A stretch of DNA of 10,230 nucleotides from NCBI GenBank assembly GCA_964532875.1, contig CAZHIZ010000123.1:1-10230 (forward strand), in the 5' to 3' direction. Positions 1-6,800 of this stretch are shown here, piece after piece (the first letter of the stretch is position 1; each line of letters begins with the position of its first letter). The notes under the pieces were generated by a model. It did not search any database, was not told where the DNA came from, and worked only from the letters and a program-made list of their open reading frames with translations. A program made the translations under genes and the position numbers. The DNA is from Caldithrix sp964532875. GTDB lineage: Bacteria > Calditrichota > Calditrichia > Calditrichales > Calditrichaceae.

Positions 1-118
1 TTAACCATTAACGAATAACGGTTAACGAATTCCCCCATTTATCCATTCAACGATTCAACCAATTACCCAAGTTCCCAGTCCCCGGTTCCAAGTTCCTGAT
101 TCCCAGGTCCCGGTTTCC
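1..118 (-). repeat. Degenerate heptamer (7-8 bp) minisatellite array, left end
   Basis: On the minus strand, positions 118 down to 63 read as eight consecutive 7-bp units in one register, each with GG at the second and third base or close to it. The consensus is roughly nGGrAyT, with units such as GGGAACT, AGGAACT and TGGAACC. From 60 down to 1 the pattern continues with 7-8 bp units of a second type, GGTTGAAT, CGTTGAAT, CGTTAAC and CGTTAAT. No reading frame or hairpin-plus-T-run is present. The array resembles the one at 10121-10230 but in the opposite orientation. It could be a minisatellite spread between intergenic sites; I see no transposase and no target-site duplication. Confidence 0.75.
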
Positions 119-348
119 TCCTTCACCTTTCTTTTTCGGGTGTACCAATCAATACCGTTCATTTTTTGTTACCTTTTAATTTCGCCTTAGTACTCCCATT
201 GGATCAAAAATTTTATTCGATACCGCAAAATGAACATATAACGTCAAAAGAATTTTGTGCCGGGCTCGAATTCCCGTAAATTTGTCAACGTTGTCGGCCA
301 GACATCGCATAGGCGCAAGACGATCAAAATAAGATAAAGGAGAACGGA
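119..348 (+). other. Leader/intergenic region of the ferritin-like gene
   Basis: No gene is seen here. An AAAGGAG Shine-Dalgarno at 336-342 sits 6 bp from the ATG at 349 and fixes that start. Promoter-like hexamers are weak: TATAAC at 237-242 has no good -35 partner, and TTGTCA at 282-287 has a poor -10. I do not call a promoter. No riboswitch-like conserved elements were recognised. Confidence 0.5.
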
Positions 349-819
349 ATGCTTACATTAAAAGACCTGTTGAATGAAGCGATTATTCAGGAGCAAAATT
401 CACAAAAATTGTATCAATTCGGTGCAGATATTGCCCGCGACGAAGAAAGCAAACGATTTTTTCGCCAACTGGTCAAAGAAGAAAAGCACCACGAAGAGGT
501 ACTCTACAACATCCGCGAAACGGGCCTGTACAAGCTGGATGCTCCGATCGAAGATCCCGAAATTTTAACCATGGTACAAACTTCGCATGGTTCCAATGAG
601 TTAAATTTAGATCGAACCATGCCCATTGAGCACTTGCTGGAAATGGCCATGCAACGGGAACAAACAGCCAAACTGCGTTACGGCAAGGCGGCCCAATTGA
701 GTCGCGAGCCGGAGGTACGTGAGTTATTGGAGAATTTGGCCCGGGAAGAAGAAGGCCATCGTCTGCGGGTTGAAAAGTATTACAAAATTCATCGGGGCTT
801 ATTCGGCAAAGAGATTTAA
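349..819 (+). CDS. Ferritin-like diiron protein (rubrerythrin-type, no rubredoxin domain)
   Basis: This 156-residue four-helix protein is of the ferritin-like/rubrerythrin superfamily, whose members bind two irons and usually act in peroxide reduction or iron handling in the cytoplasm. Two helix pairs are visible and align with each other. Glu15 followed 30 residues later by Glu45-x-x-His48 matches Glu104 followed 30 residues later by Glu134-x-x-His137, the expected diiron ligand pattern. Helices span roughly 5-28, 32-58, 92-118 and 122-148. There is no CxxC pair, so the rubredoxin-like electron-transfer domain of classical rubrerythrin is absent. The start is supported by AAAGGAG 6 bp upstream. 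The gene stands alone on the plus strand and converges on rsgA with a 34-bp gap. The exact substrate cannot be told; it could be a stand-alone erythrin, a COG1633-type protein, or a bacterioferritin-like relative. Confidence 0.85.
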   Translation: MLTLKDLLNEAIIQEQNSQKLYQFGADIARDEESKRFFRQLVKEEKHHEEVLYNIRETGLYKLDAPIEDPEILTMVQTSHGSNELNLDRTMPIEHLLEMAMQREQTAKLRYGKAAQLSREPEVRELLENLAREEEGHRLRVEKYYKIHRGLFGKEI

Positions 820-853
820 TGAAACCCGAAAACATTGGGGAGAGCACTTGCCG

Positions 854-1657
854 TTAAGTGATGTTTTTCAGCGATTCCACCAAATTCAAATACGAGGCAT
901 AGCGTGAAGGATGGATTTTACCCTCCTGCAAAGCCTGCTTCACTGCGCAATCGTCTTCGGTAATGTGCTGGCAATCGCGGTACTTACAATACGGGGCATA
1001 AGCGGCAAATTCACGGTAAAACAGCCGCGCTTCGTCGTAATGAATATCAATGAAATTCAGCAGTTTGATGCCCGGTAAGTCGATCACTTTTGTTCCTTCC
1101 CCCAAATCGTACACCCGTACTTTGGATGTGGTGTGCCGTCCTTTTTTCGTGGCCGTGCTTACCTCGTCTACATCCAGCCGCAAGCCGGGAAATAGGGCGT
1201 TTAACAGGCTGCTTTTACCCACGCCGGAATGCCCGGCCAGGGCCGAAACCCGGCCGGTCAGGGCCTGATGCAATTCCTGCAATCCCCTGTTTTTTAAAGC
1301 GGAAGTTAAAAAAACCGGATACTTTAAGGCCCGATAAATGTCGGCAACCTCTTCGGCTTCCCGGAGATCGCTCAACAAATCGGTTTTATTTAAACAAATA
1401 ACGGGTTGTAAAGCTTCCAGTTCGGCCAGTACCAAAAAACGATCGATTAAACCGGTTTTTAGCGGCGGTTGCACAAACGAGGCCACTATGACCAATTGAT
1501 CGATGTTCTGTGCGATACGACGGATGACCGGAACATGGCGGGCAATGTATTTGGGCACATCTCCGGCGTGAATGATTTCCTTTTTTTGCTCCAGGCCCGA
1601 CTTGGCTTTTAAGTAATAACGAATGCGCTGCTTTTGCTTCTTTGTAATGCGTCCCAT
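854..1657 (-). CDS. rsgA: Ribosome small-subunit-dependent GTPase RsgA lacking the OB-fold
   Basis: This circularly permuted GTPase (267 aa) acts in late maturation of the 30S ribosomal subunit. Motifs run in the permuted order G4-G5-G1-G2-G3: NKTD at 90-93, TSA at 118-120, the P-loop GHSGVGKSS at 142-150, KKGRHTT at 171-177 and DLPG at 193-196. The C-terminal zinc site follows, with Cys224, Cys229, His231 and Cys237 in the family spacing Cx4CxHx5C. Only about 50 basic residues precede the NIDQLVIVAS segment. Typical family members (about 290-350 aa) have a β-barrel OB-fold of 70 or more residues there, and I see no such pattern. A longer start is impossible because an in-frame TAA lies three codons upstream (1664-1666). 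No Shine-Dalgarno is close (AAGGA is 19 bp away), so translation is probably coupled to pdp, which ends 6 bp upstream. Confidence 0.92.
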   Translation of the reverse strand: MGRITKKQKQRIRYYLKAKSGLEQKKEIIHAGDVPKYIARHVPVIRRIAQNIDQLVIVASFVQPPLKTGLIDRFLVLAELEALQPVICLNKTDLLSDLREAEEVADIYRALKYPVFLTSALKNRGLQELHQALTGRVSALAGHSGVGKSSLLNALFPGLRLDVDEVSTATKKGRHTTSKVRVYDLGEGTKVIDLPGIKLLNFIDIHYDEARLFYREFAAYAPYCKYRDCQHITEDDCAVKQALQEGKIHPSRYASYLNLVESLKNIT

Positions 1658-1663
1658 ACCCGA

Positions 1664-2986
1664 TTACGCCAAACGATCCTTATCCAAATATTCCAGAATC
1701 ATTTTGGGAGCCGGCGGTTGGTTTTGCGTATATTCAATAGCCTGTTGCAAGCGTTTTTCCGCTTCCGCCAAAACGTCTTCCCTGTCCGTGTAAAAAGTCA
1801 TGATCACTTCGCCGCGCGCCACACGTTGCGGCGCTTTTTTGTGCACCATAATACCGGCTTTGGGATCGATGTCATCTTCGGCTTTGCTTCGCCCTGCCCC
1901 CAAAAGAACGCCCGTTAAGCCTACCTGAAAGGCATCGATTTTACGCAAATAGCCGTCCTGCTCGGCCTTTACCTCGACGCTAAAGCGGCTCTGAGGATAT
2001 TGATCGGGGTGGAACAAAAAGTGCGGGTCGCCGTTGTGGGCTACTACAATTTCCAGAAATTTTTCCATGGCGGCGCCGCTATCCAAAATCTGCTTGGCCA
2101 AACCGTAACCGTCTTCAAAGGAAGCGGTTTTGCCGCCCAAATAAATCATGGCACCGGCCAAAGTTAAGGTCACTTCCAACAAATCTTCTGGTCCTTCGCC
2201 TTGCATGGTTTGCAGACATTCCTTTATTTCCAACCAGTTACCCACGGCACGGCCCAACGGCTGTTCCATATTCGTAATGTAAGCCACCGTCTTTTTGCCG
2301 AAGCGCTCGCCGATTTGAATCAATTGACGGGCCAATTCTTTGGACTGCGCATATTCTTTCATAAAGGCGCCGCTGCCCGTTTTAATATCCAGCACCAGGG
2401 CATCGATTCCTTCGGCGATTTTCTTACTCATGATGCTGCCGCAAATCAAGGGAATGGATTCCACCGTGGCCGTCACGTCGCGTAAGGCGTAGATTTTTTT
2501 ATCGGCCGGAACAATTTCCGCGGTTTGTCCGATGAGGCAGGCACCGACGGTTTGCAGCCGTTCCTTAAATTCGGGAATGGTCATGTTCACCCGAAAATTG
2601 GGGATGCTCTCCAATTTGTCCAGCGTGCCTCCCGTGTGTCCCAAACCTCGTCCGGAAATCATGGGTACCGGCACACCGGCCGCAGCCACGATAGGTGCCA
2701 GGATGATCGACACCTTGTCCCCCACACCGCCCGTGCTGTGTTTATCCACCTTAATCCCGGGAATGTCACTCAGATCGATCACCTTACCGGAATGCAACAT
2801 GGCTTCGGTGTAACTGTTGGATTCATCCGCATCCAATCCCCGCAGGAACATGGCCATCAGTAACGCGGCCATTTGGTAGTCGGGTATTTCGTCTTTCACA
2901 TAACCCTGTATGAAAAAACGGATTTCTTCATCGCTTAATTTTTGTCCGTCGCGTTTCTTGCGAATAATTTCGTACATGCTCAGCAT
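1664..2986 (-). CDS. pdp: Pyrimidine-nucleoside phosphorylase (thymidine phosphorylase family)
   Basis: This 440-residue protein catalyses phosphorolysis of uridine, thymidine and deoxyuridine to the free base plus (deoxy)ribose-1-phosphate in pyrimidine salvage. The family signature SGRGLGHTGGTLDKLE is at 111-126. The phosphate/nucleoside-binding loop KHSTGGVGDK is at 82-91, and the conserved segments around ALRDVTATVESIPL (167-180), SIMSKKIAEG (184-193) and DIKTGSGAFMK (200-210) are all intact. Length and N-terminus match the PyNP type of Firmicutes (about 433 aa) rather than E. coli DeoA specifically, but the two cannot be separated with certainty, so deoA is an alternative name. The ATG at 2986 is preceded by AAAGGA at 6-bp spacing; the Met at residue 4 is less well placed. 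It is the first gene of a likely two-gene unit with rsgA, whose start lies 6 bp after this stop and in the same frame. A perfect inverted repeat lies 38-75 bp upstream. Confidence 0.95.
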   Translation of the reverse strand: MLSMYEIIRKKRDGQKLSDEEIRFFIQGYVKDEIPDYQMAALLMAMFLRGLDADESNSYTEAMLHSGKVIDLSDIPGIKVDKHSTGGVGDKVSIILAPIVAAAGVPVPMISGRGLGHTGGTLDKLESIPNFRVNMTIPEFKERLQTVGACLIGQTAEIVPADKKIYALRDVTATVESIPLICGSIMSKKIAEGIDALVLDIKTGSGAFMKEYAQSKELARQLIQIGERFGKKTVAYITNMEQPLGRAVGNWLEIKECLQTMQGEGPEDLLEVTLTLAGAMIYLGGKTASFEDGYGLAKQILDSGAAMEKFLEIVVAHNGDPHFLFHPDQYPQSRFSVEVKAEQDGYLRKIDAFQVGLTGVLLGAGRSKAEDDIDPKAGIMVHKKAPQRVARGEVIMTFYTDREDVLAEAEKRLQQAIEYTQNQPPAPKMILEYLDKDRLA

Positions 2987-3386
2987 GGTTCATCCTTTTG
3001 TATCTTAAATCGTACTGACCAACTTTTCTTTTCCCCGCTATTTAGCAACAGGAAAAGAAAAAATGTAAACTAATAAGGAAAAGTCAGAAATAAAAATTTT
3101 TTCGTAAAAAAGACAGGGTTTACAGGTACGGACAGGCACTTTTTTTCACCACGAGTCTAATCGAAAATCGTCCGGGCGGTCTGTGGGGCTTTAAGATAAG
3201 ATTGTAATAATGCGGGAAGTTATTTTCTGCCATTTTTTGGCAAAAACTTTTTAGTTCCGGCTTTGCCAGGTTAGGGGTTAAGCAAGAAAAGGGTTGAAGA
3301 AGAGGCTTACGCAATAAGACCATCAAGCCCTCGAGGACGCGGGCCTGCGGGTAATCACGCCGGGACAAAGGGTAAAGGTTCGCGCT
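2987..3386. other. 400-bp gap between pdp and the EndoQ-UvrD gene
   Basis: I see no convincing gene here. Positions 3000-3119 are strongly A+T-rich and hold the pdp leader with its inverted repeat (3024-3061). Positions 3120-3386 have higher G+C and include an open frame (3120-3368, minus, TTG start) without a Shine-Dalgarno or a recognisable domain; I do not call it. No hairpin followed by a T-run was found after the fusion gene's stop, so read-through into pdp from the upstream gene is possible. Confidence 0.5.
3024..3061 (-). promoter_or_regulatory. Perfect 11-bp inverted repeat in the pdp leader
   Basis: TTTTCTTTTCC at 3024-3034 is the exact reverse complement of GGAAAAGAAAA at 3051-3061. 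The 16-bp spacer contains a smaller GCTA/TAGC pair. It lies 38-75 bp upstream of the pdp start codon. There is no following T-run on the minus strand, so it is not a standard terminator. It could be an operator for a dimeric regulator or an mRNA leader hairpin. The arms are pure purine/pyrimidine tracts, so some chance contribution is possible in this A+T-rich stretch. Confidence 0.45.
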
Positions 3387-6300
3387 TTAACGGTCTTTAT
3401 TCCAATCGTCAAAAAGTGAAAGCTGGCCGTCGTTTTTCCTTGCACGTACTTTGTGCTGCTGCCGTTTTAATTCCACCAGTTCGCGCTCAATGGCTTGCAA
3501 AAAAGGACTCGGCGCATTGGTCATTGCTCTTCCGAACAGAAAACGACGGCGGGCATGGGTTAAAAACAAATAGTGTTTGGCGCGCGTCATGCCCACGTAC
3601 AACAAACGCCGCTCTTCTTCCGGATCGCTCGGTTTGTCTGCGAAAAGGTTGTAGGGCAAAAGACCTTGCTCACAGCCCGCAATAAACACGCTGCCGAATT
3701 CCAAACCCTTTGAAGCGTGCAGAGTCATCAAAGTAACCCGCTCGACGGCCGGCTGGTACAAATCCTGCCCCTGTCCCAAAAAGGCCCATTGCAAAAAAGC
3801 CGGAACATCTTTGGCAAACGGTTCGGAAAGTTCGATCAATTTTTTGAACAGGCGTTTTTCCGTTGCGTTTTTCGGCGGAAACAAATGGCTGATAATCACC
3901 TCCAGCAGCGTACTCACCGGCGCATTATCCTGCAGATAATTTTGCACCAGGGCCCAATCCTGTCCGTTGATGCCTTTGCTGCGCAAGGCTTCCTTCAGAT
4001 AACACGATTCGGGCTGCAAGGCACAACGGAGCACATCAATGACCGGGCGCACCGGTTCTTCACGTAGCCAGGAATCGTGTCCCACCACTTGATAGGGAAT
4101 GCTGTGATCGTTTAACGCTTTTTCAATGGGAGCCAGCAGACGCTTCAGGCGCACCAAAACGGCAAAATCGGAAAATGAGGAAATGTTTTTAGCCTGCTCC
4201 CCTTCGCTTACGGCACTATCCATGGAAAAGAAACGCACCCCGCCCATCATGTCTTCGATGGTACGGGCTATGAATTCCGCTTCGCTTTTTTCGCTGTTTT
4301 CCGAAACGATTTGAATTTTTACTCCGTCACTCAAACCGTTTAGAAAACCGCTTTCGGCAGAACGGTCCAATACTTTGGCCGAAGCCTGCAGAATACGATT
4401 GCTGCAGCGGTAGCTGATTTTCAAGTGGTAACGCGTACTGTTTTCAAAATCGTGTTCGAAACGGCGGATGAAAGAAACATCCGCCCCGCGAAAGCCGTAA
4501 ATGGCCTGATTGGGATCGCCAATGACGAACAGATTGGGTTGGGAGGTGGCGGTCAGTATTTTTAGCAATCGGTATTGGCCGCGATTAATATCTTGATACT
4601 CGTCCACCAAAATCCAACGGAATTTATGGCGATACGCTTTGGCCAAATCTTCATTTTCATTTAGCAAGCGAACGGTTTTGGCGATCAAATCTTCCAGATC
4701 AACCGCGTTTCGCTGTTGCAGCACTTTTTCGTACCGGTTCAAAACTTCGAAAAAGGTCGCTTGATTTTCCGCCGTTTGTTCCTGCAATTTAAAAGCCGCG
4801 ATCTGTGCGGAAAGTCGGCCGGCTTCTTCTTTGTCACCTCGCGTAAATTCTTGCAAAAGGCGCAGCCGGTCCCGGGAATCGAAAATCGTAAGCGGCGCTT
4901 TGCGGCCGAGCCGTGCGGCATTCTCATTCAAAATGGCGTAGCCCAACGCGTGGAAGGTGGTAACGGTAACCGCCGTCTCATTTTTCCCTTTTCCCGTCCA
5001 GGCACGCAGGCGATTACGGATTTCTTCCGCCGCTTTATTGGTAAAGGTAACGGCCAAAATTTCCTGCGGATTGACATGCCGTTCGCGAATCAAATAGGCT
5101 ATGCGTCGGGTCAGGACACGCGTTTTTCCGCTGCCCGGCCCGGCTATGACCAGAGCCGGCCCCCGGAAATGCTGTACCGCCTGTTGTTGTTCGGGATTCA
5201 AATCTTTTAAAAGAGAGCTTTCGGTAGATTCTGGGAACAATTCGCCTTGCCGTCCGGTTTTTTCGGCCTTTGCCTTTTGCAATTGCCGAAAGGCTTTTAA
5301 ATCGAAGGGAATGGGATTTAAGACATGATAGTGGGTGTGCGCTTCGTTTACCAGAGAGTGAAACAGACTTTTTTGTGCCCGAACGGTTTGCCTTTCGCCG
5401 GGTTCGAACACATGAATTTCACCGAACTGTCCGTCAAATCCTTCCTTTACCACCACCTCGCGTTGGCGAAGCCGCCGTATCGCTTCCACAACGACCTCGT
5501 TGGTCAAACCCTGCAAATCGGAAAGAGACAAATGCAACAGCACATCGAATTCGGAACCGGCTTTTTGCACTAAATTGCGATAGGCCTGATCCACTTTCTT
5601 ACTATGTACACCGCTATTCAAAATTTCCGCCAGCACTTCTTTTAGCGGGATGAGCGAATAAAATGGTAATCGCTCGGGGCGATCTTCAATGGAATCGCGA
5701 TCGGAAAGCTGGGCCACCCGACTGAGTACGCCGACGGTAAGCGGTTTACCGCACACGGGACACAGGCCGTTGTGGCGCACGGTTTCCAGTGGGTTCCAGA
5801 CGATGCCGCATTTGCGGTGCCCGTCAAAATGGTATTTACCTTCCTGCGGGTAAAATTCGACGGTGCCCAAAAATCCCTTTTGCGGATCACGCAGGGCCTG
5901 AACCATGGCTTCGTAGCTGAGTTCCGTATCAAAAAGATTCGCCTCACGGCCCAATTTTTCCGGCGAATGGGCATCGGAATTGGAAATTAGTGTGTAGCGA
6001 TCCAGAAAGCTGCACATCCAGTTCATGGGCGGATCGGACGACAGGCCGGTTTCCACGGCAAAAATATGCGGCGTTAAATCTTCAAAGCATTCTTCGATGG
6101 AATCGAAGCCCGATTTACTGCCCAACACGGAGAACCAGGGTGTCCAGATATGGGCGGGAATGAAGACCGTGCGCGGATTCACATCCAAAACCAATTCCAG
6201 CAAATCGCGGGCATCCAGCCCCAAAATGGGTCGACCGTCCGAAGAAATATTGCCGATTTTGCCCAGCCGCGCCTGAATGCCTTCCACCGTCTCAAAATCC

Positions 6301-6623
6301 GGTGCCAGAAGCACATTGTGGTTTTTGCGCACTTTGCCATTTTTCTTGTAGATATTGCTGATCTCGGCACTCAGCACAAATCGTACCGGCCGATCCGGAG
6401 CGTCGGGCAGACGAAACTCGTCTTTTAATTTAAACATCCCCGGTTCGGCTTCCTGCAATTGATCTTTTAATTCTTTAAGCCAGCCCGGATGCGTAAAATC
6501 GCCTGTTCCCACAACGGTAATGCCTTTCATGCGTGCCCAGTAGTCCAGTTTTTGCGGCGTTAAATCTTTGCTGGTGGCAATGGAAAAGTGGGAGTGGATG
6601 TGAAAATCGGCAATAAAGCGCAT
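3387..6623 (-). CDS. Endonuclease Q-like PHP nuclease fused to UvrD/PcrA-type SF1 helicase
   Basis: A 1078-residue fusion. Residues 1-410 look like a complete Endonuclease Q, which nicks DNA 5' of uracil, hypoxanthine, xanthine and abasic sites. PHP metal-site motifs are DFHIHSH (6-12), GTGD (39-42), SAEIS (85-89), His102, PAHIWTP (156-162) and SNSDAHS (214-220). The zinc module has Cys272 and CPVC (288-291), followed by TVGVL. The EndoQ C-terminal part ends near EGFDGQFGEIHVF (394-406). After a linker (411-472) come the helicase motifs: Q (LNPEQQQAV, 475-483), Walker A AGPGSGKT (494-501), Ia TFTNKAAEE (526-534), II VDEYQD (673-678), III GDPNQAIYGFRGA (702-714), V TLHASKGLEF (967-976) and VI LLYVGMTRAK (1007-1016). 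The helicase half is about 600 residues against about 720 in PcrA, apparently with a short 2B region. Clamp-binding-like QKSLF (417), QGELF (459) and QLSLF (1067) are present. AAAGGAG 9 bp upstream supports the start. Confidence 0.93.
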   Translation of the reverse strand: MRFIADFHIHSHFSIATSKDLTPQKLDYWARMKGITVVGTGDFTHPGWLKELKDQLQEAEPGMFKLKDEFRLPDAPDRPVRFVLSAEISNIYKKNGKVRKNHNVLLAPDFETVEGIQARLGKIGNISSDGRPILGLDARDLLELVLDVNPRTVFIPAHIWTPWFSVLGSKSGFDSIEECFEDLTPHIFAVETGLSSDPPMNWMCSFLDRYTLISNSDAHSPEKLGREANLFDTELSYEAMVQALRDPQKGFLGTVEFYPQEGKYHFDGHRKCGIVWNPLETVRHNGLCPVCGKPLTVGVLSRVAQLSDRDSIEDRPERLPFYSLIPLKEVLAEILNSGVHSKKVDQAYRNLVQKAGSEFDVLLHLSLSDLQGLTNEVVVEAIRRLRQREVVVKEGFDGQFGEIHVFEPGERQTVRAQKSLFHSLVNEAHTHYHVLNPIPFDLKAFRQLQKAKAEKTGRQGELFPESTESSLLKDLNPEQQQAVQHFRGPALVIAGPGSGKTRVLTRRIAYLIRERHVNPQEILAVTFTNKAAEEIRNRLRAWTGKGKNETAVTVTTFHALGYAILNENAARLGRKAPLTIFDSRDRLRLLQEFTRGDKEEAGRLSAQIAAFKLQEQTAENQATFFEVLNRYEKVLQQRNAVDLEDLIAKTVRLLNENEDLAKAYRHKFRWILVDEYQDINRGQYRLLKILTATSQPNLFVIGDPNQAIYGFRGADVSFIRRFEHDFENSTRYHLKISYRCSNRILQASAKVLDRSAESGFLNGLSDGVKIQIVSENSEKSEAEFIARTIEDMMGGVRFFSMDSAVSEGEQAKNISSFSDFAVLVRLKRLLAPIEKALNDHSIPYQVVGHDSWLREEPVRPVIDVLRCALQPESCYLKEALRSKGINGQDWALVQNYLQDNAPVSTLLEVIISHLFPPKNATEKRLFKKLIELSEPFAKDVPAFLQWAFLGQGQDLYQPAVERVTLMTLHASKGLEFGSVFIAGCEQGLLPYNLFADKPSDPEEERRLLYVGMTRAKHYLFLTHARRRFLFGRAMTNAPSPFLQAIERELVELKRQQHKVRARKNDGQLSLFDDWNKDR
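3411..3425 (-). other. C-terminal sliding-clamp-binding motif QLSLF in the EndoQ-UvrD fusion
   Basis: Residues 1067-1071 of the fusion read QLSLF, an exact match to the bacterial β-clamp-binding consensus QL(S/D)LF. It lies in a polar, likely unstructured tail that ends seven residues later, which is the usual placement. Binding to the DnaN clamp is inferred from the motif and not shown. Confidence 0.7.
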
Positions 6624-6658
6624 GCTCGGTTTCTCCTTTAATAATGGCCGTTCATTGA

Positions 6659-6687
6659 ATTTTAAAGCAGGAATCCGTTTAAAGCAA
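6659..6687 (-). promoter_or_regulatory. Candidate σ70-type promoter of the EndoQ-UvrD gene
   Basis: On the minus strand, TTGCTT (6682-6687) and TAAAAT (6659-6664) are separated by exactly 17 bp. TAAAAT matches 5 of 6 bases of TATAAT; the -35 is weaker, at 3 of 6. A start of transcription near 6651 would give a leader of about 28 nt containing AAAGGAG. No operator-like repeat overlaps it, so expression may be constitutive; this is inference. Confidence 0.4.
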
Positions 6688-6748
6688 ACCTTAAAGGAAT
6701 AAATTTTACTCTTTGCCCAAAAATCGCTAAGTTTTGCTTTTTTAATAT

Positions 6749-6787
6749 CGGATTTGTTGGTATCCTACACTCATTTAAACAAATCCG
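6749..6787 (+). promoter_or_regulatory. Perfect 10-bp inverted repeat around a promoter-like element upstream of the MATE gene
   Basis: CGGATTTGTT at 6749-6758 is the exact reverse complement of AACAAATCCG at 6778-6787, with a 19-bp spacer. The spacer contains TATCCT at 6761-6766 preceded by TG-n (6758-6760), an extended -10 pattern. The right arm ends 13 bp before the first ATG of the exporter. The layout suits an operator for a dimeric repressor of a multidrug exporter, or a leader hairpin. No regulator gene is adjacent. Confidence 0.45.
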
Positions 6788-6800
6788 TAATGAAAGAACC

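Noticed and set aside
473..847. 124-codon antisense frame over the ferritin-like gene
   Set aside because: Shadow of a clearly conserved gene in the opposite frame with no domain or ribosome-binding site of its own.
845..860. CACTT/AAGTG hairpin followed by a short T-run between the ferritin-like gene and rsgA
   Set aside because: Only a 5-bp A+T-containing stem with five T residues after a gap; too weak to call a terminator.
3329..3336. CCTCGAGG palindrome in the pdp/EndoQ-UvrD gap
   Set aside because: Eight bases only, no promoter or gene start beside it; expected by chance in a window of this size.
3120..3368. 82-codon open frame just downstream of the EndoQ-UvrD stop on the minus strand
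   Set aside because: TTG start, no Shine-Dalgarno, no recognisable domain and low-complexity composition at its end. Treated as non-coding.
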